From NCBI RefSeq assembly GCF_000980895.1, contig NZ_LAZX01000075.1:1-36197 (forward strand): a stretch of DNA of 36,197 bases, read 5' to 3'. This stretch comes from Sphingomonas sp. Ag1 (lineage in GTDB: Bacteria; Pseudomonadota; Alphaproteobacteria; Sphingomonadales; Sphingomonadaceae). Shown piece after piece: positions 27,172 to 34,697 of the stretch (the stretch's first letter is position 1; the number at the start of each line of letters is the position of its first letter). The notes under the pieces are model-generated. The model was not told where the DNA came from and ran no database searches. It worked only from the letters and a program-made list of their open reading frames with translations. The position numbers were made by a program, and so were the translations under genes.

Positions 27172-27804
27172 ATGTGTAACCGAGCGCGCCTACAACGCGA
27201 GCCTGACACGCTCTTCGGGGCGACCAATAGGCTGTTCAGCGAACGGCCTCGCGACAACCGTTTCAACCCAGCGGAGCTTCGACCCAAGTCACGCAACTAC
27301 GTGATCCGAGAGCAGGACGGTGAACGTGCTTGGGACGTGATGACGTGGGACGTGCTCGGCGGTCAGGCGCCCTGGCCGATGACGAACGTCCGCAACCTGA
27401 AGCTACCGCAATGGCGCAAGCTGGCCGAGAATCCCGAGAACCGCTGCCTCGTGCCGCTCACCGAGTTCGCGGAGTTCACCCCCGAGAAGCATGATCTTGG
27501 CGACGGCAAGCCGCCGTTGAAGGGGGAAATGTGGTTCAGCGTGACAGATCAGCCCGTGTTCGCTGTCGGCGGGTTCTGGCAGCACACCAAAGACGGGGCG
27601 GGTTTCACGATGGTGACGTGCGATGCCAATGAGCTAGTCGCGCCCATCCACCCCAAGGCCATGATTACGATCCTCGAACCCGACGATATCGAGAGGTGGC
27701 TTCATGGTTCGTATGACGACGTGGTCGCGCTTCAGAAGCCCTACGCTGCGAGCAAGATGACCGTGCGCGGGCCTATCTTCCCAACGCGCACGGGAGGGCG
27801 GTGA
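27172..27804 (+). CDS. SRAP-family protein (YedK/HMCES-like abasic-site sensor)
   Basis: A 210-residue SOS-response-associated peptidase-family protein. These proteins form a covalent thiazolidine bond between Cys2 and abasic sites in single-stranded DNA, protecting them. Cys2 is present (MCNRAR, requiring Met removal), as are the catalytic Glu (about residue 101, in LTEFAEFTPE) and His160 in TCDANELVAPIHPKAM. The usual H-x-R-M-P is altered to H-P-K-A-M. The Arg and Asn positions near the start (NRFNPAELRP) are also seen. It follows a small gene with a TTG start and probably shares its transcript. Phages carry SRAP proteins now and then. Confidence 0.88.
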   Translation: MCNRARLQREPDTLFGATNRLFSERPRDNRFNPAELRPKSRNYVIREQDGERAWDVMTWDVLGGQAPWPMTNVRNLKLPQWRKLAENPENRCLVPLTEFAEFTPEKHDLGDGKPPLKGEMWFSVTDQPVFAVGGFWQHTKDGAGFTMVTCDANELVAPIHPKAMITILEPDDIERWLHGSYDDVVALQKPYAASKMTVRGPIFPTRTGGR

Positions 27805-27813
27805 CCAACCGAG

Positions 27814-27984
27814 CTACGTCGCCTCAACCTCGTTAGCTGCTCCACCGGGGGCCTCGTCAGCAAGTCTGTCCAGCGCGGCAGCTACATCCTCCAACGCAGA
27901 GCGCATCGTGCTTCCCTCGAAGATATCGAGAAGTGCCCGGTAGTGAGCAGCTTCCGCCCGCAGGTTCTCGTAATCGCGGCTCAC
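27814..27984 (-). CDS. Small protein, 56 residues, convergent with SRAP gene
   Basis: A short frame starting at GTG 27984, with an in-frame stop just upstream. It reads VSRDYENLRAEAAHYRALLD and then IFEGSTMRSALEDVAAALDR, an amphipathic helical, possibly coiled-coil, protein. The ribosome site is poor. It lies upstream of no other gene and ends 9 bases after the SRAP stop. The rest of 27,985-28,105 holds a short hairpin (GCCGT/ACGGC) and nothing else I can support. Confidence 0.45.
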   Translation of the reverse strand: MSRDYENLRAEAAHYRALLDIFEGSTMRSALEDVAAALDRLADEAPGGAANEVEAT

Positions 27985-28105
27985 CGGCGCTAACTAGCAG
28001 GTTGATTGTTAGAACGAAACAATTTGGTTCACGGTCCCAGGATTTGACAATCAGGCTCGCGTGTTATGTCGAGCCGTCTCAAGAACGGCGCGTGCTCGCA
28101 AGGCA

Positions 28106-28531
28106 CTAGGATAGGGGCTTGAAGGGAACCGTGGCTGTATGTTCGACAGTCGTCTTCGCCTTCACCTGCTCTTTCGGATGCAGGCCGACCTGCCAGCCCA
28201 TCATGGCCAGCGCAGCTACGCCGGCACCAATCAGGCCAGACGCTGCCTTGCCGATAATGCCCGCTCCCTTGCCGGCACCCTCTAGCTGTTGAAAGCGGCC
28301 TTCGTGGTTCCTGACGGTGCTTTCCACAGCCTCAAACCTGCCAACGTAGCCCTGACGAATGATGCTCGTTTCTTCCAACTTGCTGATGCGGCTCTCGTGC
28401 GCGTCAGAGCGTCGATTAGCCTCGTCAAAGCGAGCATTGATGTTCTGGAAGCCATCGCCAACACGCTGGTCCAATCGGATCAGCAAGTCGCGCATGTCCT
28501 GCGGGATAGCCGGGGTCTGATGGCCGGCCAT
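28106..28531 (-). CDS. Coiled-coil protein with one membrane segment (XhlA-like layout)
   Basis: A 141-residue protein. Residues 10-85 are predicted helix/coiled coil with heptad-like spacing (IRLDQRVGDGFQNINARFDE, then ESRISKLEETSIIRQGYVGR). Residues about 88-118 form a Gly/Ala-rich hydrophobic segment (GKAASGLIGAGVAALAMMGW), followed by a short soluble tail. This layout matches haemolysin XhlA-like and other membrane-tethered phage lysis accessory proteins, but sequence identity with a named family is not clear. The start overlaps the upstream stop as TAATG, so it is coupled to the small membrane protein before it. Confidence 0.6.
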   Translation of the reverse strand: MAGHQTPAIPQDMRDLLIRLDQRVGDGFQNINARFDEANRRSDAHESRISKLEETSIIRQGYVGRFEAVESTVRNHEGRFQQLEGAGKGAGIIGKAASGLIGAGVAALAMMGWQVGLHPKEQVKAKTTVEHTATVPFKPLS

Positions 28532-28746
28532 TACGAGCCACCCATGTAGCTATCGATGATGCCGACGACGACCGCACCGCCAAGCGGAGACACGCGGATT
28601 GCCCACGTGAGGGCCATGCTCTTCACCGCCTCCAAGCGCCACACGCGCTTCGCGAAGTCCCACCCATGCTTGCCAGCGAACTTGATGAAGCCTCTGAGCG
28701 TGCGGTCAGTTTTCGCGGCCTGAACAGCCGTCTCGCTATTTTCCAT
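28531..28746 (-). CDS. Small membrane protein, possible holin
   Basis: A 71-residue protein with a charged N-terminal half (ENSETAVQAAKTDRTLRGFI, then KFAGKHGWDFAKRVWRLE) and one or two weak hydrophobic stretches at the C-terminus (SMALTWAIRVSPLGGAVVVG). Its size, its position after tail fibres and its coupling (TAATG) to the coiled-coil membrane protein suit a lysis cassette. No clear holin family signature is seen. The ribosome site TTGGGTG is upstream. Confidence 0.5.
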   Translation of the reverse strand: MENSETAVQAAKTDRTLRGFIKFAGKHGWDFAKRVWRLEAVKSMALTWAIRVSPLGGAVVVGIIDSYMGGS

Positions 28747-28779
28747 GTATCACCCAAAGACGCGCTAGGCCGTCCCCTC

Positions 28780-30444
28780 TTAGTTGTTGGTCAGGTATTC
28801 GACGTAAACGCGGTTCATGCTGAGCGTGATTGGCGCGCCGGTAGTGCCGGTTGAAACCCACGCGGCGGGGTAGAGTAGGCCGTTGTAGCTGAGGTTTCCG
28901 CCCCAGCCATAACCAGCGAATTGGTAGCCCAGCTTTGCCTCACCCATGCCGGGGTAGCTGATGAAGGTGAACGTGACTGTCTCACCATCCAGAGTAGCGT
29001 TGATGTTCTCTTGACTGCGCGACATGGTGCCAGAAGCACCGCGCGAGAATGCGTACAGCTTTGTATCACCGGCATCAGCGCCAACGCCAACAACGCTCGT
29101 CATCGTTGCGGTGTTCGCGTTGCCCGGAACAACCGGGTTGCCAACTAGGCCGACGAACCAACGCTTACCCGGAGCAAAGTCCTTGATGCTTGCGCGGATC
29201 GTAACAACGAAGCCACCAGTCTGGGACTGATTGCTCGACAGAACAGGCGCAGTTGCGATCCATGCTGCCTGTGAGCCGACTGCGGCGTCCGTGACGTAGT
29301 TCAGGGTTGGCTCGCAAGTGCTCTTCGTGTTGCCGATGGCCTGAGCAGTAGGAGTGCCAGCGGAAATGAACGGCATCGCGTTGGCGTCGAAATCGGTGCC
29401 GTGGCTTGCCTGCCAACGTCGAGTGCTGGTGTAGCCCTCATGGGTACCCAGAGTGCGGTTGCCCGGTAGGGTGTATTGATCGGTGATCTGGAGGAACGGA
29501 TATCCCGCTTCCTTCCTTGGCTTCACCACAACGTCATCGAGCTGGAAGCCGAAGTCAGCCACACGGACGAGCATCTTAGCGTTACCGCCCAGAGTGGTCG
29601 CTGTATTGCGGAACAGGATCGAGGTATTCGCGCCGGGAACGCTTAGCGAGCCACCGCCAGTTCCAGCCGGTCCTTGAGGACCAGTTGCGCCGGTGTCGCC
29701 TTTATCGCCCTTCAGCCCCTGCGGACCAATTGGACCTTCTGGACCGACCGGACCCATTTCGCCCTGGATGCCTTGTAGGCCTTGTGGTCCAGCGGGACCA
29801 GTTGCGCCAGTATCGCCCTTGGAACCGGTCGCGCCATCTGCGCCAGCTGGGCCGGGTTCACCCTGTGGACCTTGAGGGCCAGCAGGACCGGGAACAGCCT
29901 CACCACCGACACCATCACGGCCAGCGGGACCAGTAGGACCAGCAGGGCCGGTGTCACCCTTGTCACCCTTTGGACCAACGGGACCAGTCGCGCCGGTTGC
30001 CCCGGTCGCACCAATTGGGCCAACGGCACCGGCATCGCCCTTAGGTCCAGTCGGACCAGCAGGACCAGCAGGGCCAGCTTCACCGGCAGGACCGCGAGCA
30101 CCATTGGCACCAGCTGCTCCGGTGTCTCCCTTGTCACCCTTAGGACCGGCTGCGCCGTCCGTTCCCTTTTCGCCTCGGTCGCCCTTCGGGCCAACTGGAC
30201 CAACGGGACCAGTTGGACCGGCCAAGCCAGGTTCTCCACGATCACCCTTGTCGCCCTTGCCGCCCTTGTCGCCTTTCGGACCAGCCTCGCCACGCTCACC
30301 AGCAGGACCGGCCTCGCCAGCGGGACCGCGTTCACCCGGATCGCCCTTGTCACTCTTCACCGGATACAAACCCTCGGTGACTTCGATGACGTTGATTTCC
30401 TCGCTCTGGGTGACGGATACGACTTCGCTTAGTGGTGTGTTCAT
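28780..30444 (-). CDS. Phage tail fibre with a long collagen-like region
   Basis: A 554-residue protein. Residues 1-33 are a short head (EEINVIEVTEGLYPVKSDK). Residues 34-261 are about 75 Gly-X-Y triplets, with one break at about 184-185 (GGEAVPGP) where the Gly phase shifts. Residues 265-554 form a beta-rich C-terminal domain with LQITDQYTLPGNRTLGTHEG, FVVTIRASIKDFAPGKRW and a final LSMNRVYVEYLTNN, likely to bind the host surface. Collagen-like tracts in phage fibres are thought to form a trimeric rod. The start overlaps the upstream stop (TAATG), with AGGGTGG before it. Confidence 0.85.
   Translation of the reverse strand: MNTPLSEVVSVTQSEEINVIEVTEGLYPVKSDKGDPGERGPAGEAGPAGERGEAGPKGDKGGKGDKGDRGEPGLAGPTGPVGPVGPKGDRGEKGTDGAAGPKGDKGDTGAAGANGARGPAGEAGPAGPAGPTGPKGDAGAVGPIGATGATGATGPVGPKGDKGDTGPAGPTGPAGRDGVGGEAVPGPAGPQGPQGEPGPAGADGATGSKGDTGATGPAGPQGLQGIQGEMGPVGPEGPIGPQGLKGDKGDTGATGPQGPAGTGGGSLSVPGANTSILFRNTATTLGGNAKMLVRVADFGFQLDDVVVKPRKEAGYPFLQITDQYTLPGNRTLGTHEGYTSTRRWQASHGTDFDANAMPFISAGTPTAQAIGNTKSTCEPTLNYVTDAAVGSQAAWIATAPVLSSNQSQTGGFVVTIRASIKDFAPGKRWFVGLVGNPVVPGNANTATMTSVVGVGADAGDTKLYAFSRGASGTMSRSQENINATLDGETVTFTFISYPGMGEAKLGYQFAGYGWGGNLSYNGLLYPAAWVSTGTTGAPITLSMNRVYVEYLTNN
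29656..30345 (-). repeat. Gly-X-Y coding repeat
   Basis: This DNA encodes the collagen-like triplets of the fibre. It is a 9-base-rhythm repeat rich in GGACCAG/CTGGTCC-type units (for example GGACCAGCAGGACC) that recur with small changes. Such tracts recombine easily and can change fibre length between relatives. The repeat also keeps open frames on the other strand that are not genes. Confidence 0.85.
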
Positions 30445-30803
30445 TATGCCACCCTGAGTGCGTTTACCGCACCTTCTCTGATTGGAATGATTTCGCCCGC
30501 TGGGGCGGGTGGGACGATGTAGAATGCGTATTCCATCGTCGTGTCGTCACGAATGAAACGCACCTGCTCGTTGGTGATCTGAATCAGGATGCTCTTGCTT
30601 GCGTCATCCCAAGTCAGGCCGTTGCCCAACGACAGCTTTAGCTTGGCGCGTCCCTCATCCAGAACGACGAAGTAGGCTTCTCCGATCTCGCGTGTAATGG
30701 GAGAACCGTCTGCTAGGCGAAGCTGCCAAATGCGATTGAACACCAGCGAGCCTTGGGCTGCGGTGCTGTAACTTCTTAGTTCAATGTCTCGAATCTCGAC
30801 CAT
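30444..30803 (-). CDS. Small phage structural protein between fibre genes
   Basis: A 119-residue protein, mostly beta strands: FNRIWQLRLADGSPITREIG, then AYFVVLDEGRAKLKLSLGNG, and FIRDDTTMEYAFYIVPPAPA. The pattern of two short sheets around a tryptophan and Asp-Gly turns resembles the N-terminal fold of baseplate upper-type or fibre-adaptor proteins, but I cannot name a family. It lies between the large fibre and the collagen fibre and overlaps the latter's start by TAATG, so it may be a connector or chaperone for it. Its Shine-Dalgarno is inside a perfect 11-bp hairpin. Confidence 0.6.
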   Translation of the reverse strand: MVEIRDIELRSYSTAAQGSLVFNRIWQLRLADGSPITREIGEAYFVVLDEGRAKLKLSLGNGLTWDDASKSILIQITNEQVRFIRDDTTMEYAFYIVPPAPAGEIIPIREGAVNALRVA

Positions 30804-30806
30804 GCT

Positions 30807-30840
30807 GGAGACCTCCCGCCATATTTAGTGGGAGGTCTCC
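30807..30840 (-). promoter_or_regulatory. Perfect hairpin covering the ribosome site of the 119-residue protein gene
   Basis: On the minus strand GGAGACCTCCC (30840-30830) pairs with GGGAGGTCTCC (30817-30807), 11 bp with no mismatch, around ACTAAATATGGC. The 3' arm contains GGAGG, 8 bases before ATG 30803, so the folded RNA hides the Shine-Dalgarno. It lies 12 bases after the stop of the large fibre gene and may also act as a 3' stem for it. The loop contains CTAAATAT. Confidence 0.7.
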
Positions 30841-30851
30841 GTTCGCTTGGG

Positions 30852-33800
30852 TCAGCTTGGCTTGTAGGGCTTGTTGTTCGTGGCCTGATGGAACACGAAC
30901 CAGCCGGTGCCAGCATTCGCCCCCTTTGCCTCTTCTGCTGCCTTCTTCTGGTTGAAGTATTGCTCAGCGATGTTGTAGGCATTGGCCAGAGCAGTTGAAC
31001 TGCGGCCCATATCCATGAGCAATCCGGGTCCAGCGAGGAACTGGTCCATCGACTGACCATCACGCGATTGGACGTTGCCGTTCATGTCGTGGCACGTATC
31101 CCACGATGGACTTGGCTTGCTTTGTGCTGCCGAGACAGCCGCCATGGTCTGCGGCAAGGAAGCGACATTGCCACCAGCTGCGTTGATCTGGGCAACAGTC
31201 CAGAGCGGGGTCAGGTATTCTGTGCCGTCCTCTGCGTTGATCAGCATTCCCTCATTGAGCCTGCCAATGATGCGCTTTTCGTGCGACATAACCAGCCAGT
31301 CGATAACTGCCTTGGCCTTAACCGAGGCTGCGCTGATTGCCTGATTGAAGCCCAGCTTGTGACCCGCGTGGAGCGCACTCAGCCAATAGCCAACCATGAA
31401 GTCATGCGTGTAAACGCTGTCACCACGGCAAGTGGTAATGCCGAAGCGCGAGTTGGACGCATAGACAGCCTTGTTGCCGTCGATGCTGGTGCCAGTGCGG
31501 ATATTGGTCGGCGGGTTCAGGAAGCCGGGGGTCGCGTCATAGTGCTTGTCGTAGAACGCCTCTAGGTCGAAGATCACCCAATCCATGACCTCTGCGCGGC
31601 TGTAGAGGCGCGACGAGTTGGACGAAGCAGTCTTCCACAGGAGCGCAGCGTGCATGTAGGTCCATGCCGTCTCACGATCACCAATGACGTTCACGTCATC
31701 ATCGTTGAGGATATAGTTGGAATACAAGCGCGGCATATCGCTGAACTTGTGGCCCATCATCGCAAACTCAGGCGTCTGGAATAGCAGCGAACCCCAATGT
31801 GGGTATTGGTGCGAGTGCGCCTTATCAATCATGTTCGTGCCGAAGATCGGCTTCTTGGGATCGGTGCCGCCGCGTGGGACCCTCACTCGGAGTGGGTTGC
31901 TGCCAGCCATCCACTCGTAGGTTCGACCACCCTGAATATACCATGCCTGGCTCTCAGGAACGGAAGCCTCACCATAACCATAGTAATGGTTACGAAGCCT
32001 GATGTTGCGACGTGCGTTGCCGGTGCCCTTGTAGAGCGGCTTCGCTCGTCCACCTTCCATGCCGTAAACCGGATCGCTGGCGTAGCCAGTGAGGTAGTCG
32101 AGCGTGATTTGCTTCATCGAGCGACCATCGAAGGGACGGGTCGAGCTCACATCACGAGCATACTGCGCGAGCATTTCCGGCATGATCTGACGATCATCGC
32201 GCGTGCCACCCGGTCCAGTTACAGGCGAACGGCCCATCTGGTTGAACGGAGTGTATTTGAGCCAGATGCCAGCGTTTGGCGTGATGGCCGTCTCAGTTAG
32301 GAGCGACCTGTGGAGCATTGTGGATGCCGCAGCCTGTGCGATTAGCGCATTCGTGTCACTCGGCTCCCAAGGCATGACGCGATAGTTCGCAAAGCCGTTG
32401 ATCTGGCCGTCGCCGTAGATACGGGCATCGCCACCATTAACCGAATAGCCAGTGCTGGAACCGAAGGGTACGCGAATGTCGTAGGTTGGAACAGTCCGCC
32501 AGACGCGCTGCTGATCGTAAGCCACCGGATCATGCGAGCGCCAGATAACCGACGAACGGGTGGTGCCATGTGGCTGCCAACGATTGTTCGCGGTGACGAT
32601 TGCCACGCCACGACCATCGACCGTGCCTTCCCAGCAAGCAGGGCGAGCCGGGTTGTTCATGGGGTCGCCGTTTGGCTGCTCGATGCGCGCCAGAAGTGTT
32701 CCCTGATTGTCGTAGATCATCCACTTGTGAGCGACCATGTAGCTTTCCTTGTTGGTCGGATCGCCAAATGGGTTCGCGGGCATCTGTGTCGCGTCCCAAT
32801 CGTAGATGAATTGGAACTGGACGTAATTGCCCATGCGAATGCCTTCGCAGTAATAGTTGATGCCGTTGATGTTCGGCACCTCGCCTTGCGGAAGAACCTC
32901 AGTCCAGCTTGCCTGTGCGTCGTAGAGGTCGTTGTCCTCATAGCGGCAGTTCTGGGCAGCAACGCGCGTCATCACCAGTTCGCGAGGGTGGGGCACGCCT
33001 ACGCCGGTGGACCAATCCTCAAGGACGGCCTTGTAAGCGCGACCAGCTGGCAGCGACATTTCACCGACGTTGATCGACAGTTCAAACGGCGTGCCGTTGC
33101 CGATGGAGTAGCGCAGCACGTAAGGACCGGGAGCCGTTACGTTCCTCGCATCAACGGCCAGAGCCTGTAGGTCTGCACGGCTGATCGGCCCACTGGATAC
33201 GTTCTGGTAGGAGACGGCGATACCGGGCTTGTCGTAGCTGACTGAGACGTATTCGACTTCGAGGTTCGGGATGCCAACGGACGTATTGCCCGAAGACGCG
33301 CCGATTTCCATTGGCATCAGCGGAGTGATGCGCGGCTTGGTGTTCGTCGGCTTCGGCGTGCCAATCTGCTGGCCGTTGATGAAGAACGTCATAGTGCCGC
33401 CGTCGCCGGTCGGATTGTTCGTCCACTCGGCTTCGTATAGCTGGTTTGTGCCAAGGACGCGCAGATCACTAGGATCGCTCACCACGTCTTCCTGACTGCC
33501 GTTACGGCCAAGGATCACCTTGAGTGTTGGACCATCCCAATAGGGTTCAAGACGCATTTCACCGACTTGGTAGTCCATGAGGGTAGCCAGAACGCCGCCC
33601 ATTGTGCCCTCAGGCACGACGCCCTTAAACGACAAGCGGATGCGGTTTGGTGTCTGGGTTGTGCGGTCATCAGCAGTAGCGACGAACTCGATGCCCATTG
33701 GATCAGTCGTCAGGTAGCCGTTGGTATTGGCAATCACGACGCTGTTGTTACGGAAGCCGAACGAAGCGGTAGGACCGACCTTGTTCATCACGATGGAGTT

Positions 33801-34640
33801 TGCGACCGCATCACCTGTGACGGGGTAAGGGGCACCGGACGTGCCGAGACGCCACGAGGAAGCCACTGGATCCACCTTGGCGTTCTCGCGCTTAACGAGC
33901 AGCGGCAAGCCAGCTGGTGCAGTGAGGTTGAATGTCTGGGCTGCGTTGGCAACCGTGATGCCCAGATCGAAGATCGTGCCGGGTGCGCCATAGATCACGC
34001 CAGAACCCGTGAGGTCGATATCCTCAACAGGCACCTCGGGCTGCGGCTCAGGGGCATTCGTCAGGCCGAGGATAGCGATTGTGTTGCCGCTGGTCGTGGC
34101 CCTCAGATAAAGCCCAATGCCCATATCGGGCCTATTTGCGGGCAAGACGACCTGCGCTTGCTGTGAGAGCGTGACGCCGGGTTCTCCCTGAACAACAGGC
34201 ACCAGCATGTAAACGCCGGGTGAGCCAGCTGGCATAGGCTTGTAATCAGAGAAGTTGACGATCGCGCCAAAGCCAGCATCGCCGTTCTTACCGGGCACGC
34301 CCTGAGGGCCAGCGGGACCAGCAGGGCCAACAGGACCGACCTTTGCGTCTAGTAGCGGACCGATGCGCTCGGCAATGTCAGCAACGTCCTGAGCAAGCTC
34401 ATAAACCTCGGCCTGTAGCGGAAGAAGCTCGTAAGGGACGTTGGAAGCTGTATCGCCGGAATAGGGCTGGGTAAGGGTAAGCTGGTTGCGGGAATCAACG
34501 CTGCGAACAGTGAAGTTCAGACCGCCCAAGCTCAACTGAAGGCCGGAGTAGTTGACGACCCAGTTCGTGCCATTGCCGGTAACGGTGACAGAACCGTTTG
34601 TCAGGTTTACAGTGCCACTATCCTCATACTGAAATGCCAT
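30852..34640 (-). CDS. Large modular tail fibre, possible enzyme domain
   Basis: A 1262-residue protein. Residues 1-75 resemble phage fibre attachment domains (GTVNLTNGSVTVTGNGTNW, then FTVRSVDSRNQLTLTQPYSG). Residues 75-100 are a coiled coil (LQAEVYELAQDVADIAERIG). Residues 102-125 form a short Gly-X-Y tract. A concanavalin/laminin-G-like region follows, roughly residues 255-465 (RIRLSFKGVVPEGTMGGVLA, GGTMTFFINGQQIG). The remaining 700 or so residues do not match any family I recognise; they are rich in Trp, Tyr and His and contain helical stretches such as YSRAEVMDWVIFDLEAFYDK, so a polysaccharide-active enzyme is possible but unproven. It ends in a short charged tail. The Shine-Dalgarno AGGAG is in a hairpin. 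Confidence 0.75.
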   Translation of the reverse strand: MAFQYEDSGTVNLTNGSVTVTGNGTNWVVNYSGLQLSLGGLNFTVRSVDSRNQLTLTQPYSGDTASNVPYELLPLQAEVYELAQDVADIAERIGPLLDAKVGPVGPAGPAGPQGVPGKNGDAGFGAIVNFSDYKPMPAGSPGVYMLVPVVQGEPGVTLSQQAQVVLPANRPDMGIGLYLRATTSGNTIAILGLTNAPEPQPEVPVEDIDLTGSGVIYGAPGTIFDLGITVANAAQTFNLTAPAGLPLLVKRENAKVDPVASSWRLGTSGAPYPVTGDAVANSIVMNKVGPTASFGFRNNSVVIANTNGYLTTDPMGIEFVATADDRTTQTPNRIRLSFKGVVPEGTMGGVLATLMDYQVGEMRLEPYWDGPTLKVILGRNGSQEDVVSDPSDLRVLGTNQLYEAEWTNNPTGDGGTMTFFINGQQIGTPKPTNTKPRITPLMPMEIGASSGNTSVGIPNLEVEYVSVSYDKPGIAVSYQNVSSGPISRADLQALAVDARNVTAPGPYVLRYSIGNGTPFELSINVGEMSLPAGRAYKAVLEDWSTGVGVPHPRELVMTRVAAQNCRYEDNDLYDAQASWTEVLPQGEVPNINGINYYCEGIRMGNYVQFQFIYDWDATQMPANPFGDPTNKESYMVAHKWMIYDNQGTLLARIEQPNGDPMNNPARPACWEGTVDGRGVAIVTANNRWQPHGTTRSSVIWRSHDPVAYDQQRVWRTVPTYDIRVPFGSSTGYSVNGGDARIYGDGQINGFANYRVMPWEPSDTNALIAQAAASTMLHRSLLTETAITPNAGIWLKYTPFNQMGRSPVTGPGGTRDDRQIMPEMLAQYARDVSSTRPFDGRSMKQITLDYLTGYASDPVYGMEGGRAKPLYKGTGNARRNIRLRNHYYGYGEASVPESQAWYIQGGRTYEWMAGSNPLRVRVPRGGTDPKKPIFGTNMIDKAHSHQYPHWGSLLFQTPEFAMMGHKFSDMPRLYSNYILNDDDVNVIGDRETAWTYMHAALLWKTASSNSSRLYSRAEVMDWVIFDLEAFYDKHYDATPGFLNPPTNIRTGTSIDGNKAVYASNSRFGITTCRGDSVYTHDFMVGYWLSALHAGHKLGFNQAISAASVKAKAVIDWLVMSHEKRIIGRLNEGMLINAEDGTEYLTPLWTVAQINAAGGNVASLPQTMAAVSAAQSKPSPSWDTCHDMNGNVQSRDGQSMDQFLAGPGLLMDMGRSSTALANAYNIAEQYFNQKKAAEEAKGANAGTGWFVFHQATNNKPYKPS

Positions 34641-34650
34641 AGAAGTGGCT

Positions 34651-34683
34651 CTCCTGCTAAATGATCTTTGATATTTAGCGGAG
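34651..34683 (-). promoter_or_regulatory. Hairpin covering the ribosome site of the large fibre gene
   Basis: Read on the plus strand, CTCC (34651-34654) and GCTAAAT (34656-34662) pair with ATTTAGC (34673-34679) and GGAG (34680-34683), with one bulged T at 34655; ATC and GAT near the tip add three more pairs. On the minus strand the 3' arm contains AGGAG, 10 bases before ATG 34640. It shares CTAAATAT with the hairpin at 30,807-30,840. Confidence 0.7.
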
Positions 34684-34697
34684 GAAGTCGGGGCGGC

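Noticed and set aside
29782..30457. Plus-strand frames rich in Thr/Ser/Arg or Pro opposite the collagen fibre
   Set aside because: They are produced by the regular Gly-X-Y codon repeat on the other strand.
30807..34683. CTAAATAT read as proof of a T4-type late promoter
   Set aside because: T4-like phages use TATAAATA-type late promoters, but only two copies are seen, both inside hairpins, and the tail genes look lambda-like. I keep the motif as a finding but not this identity.
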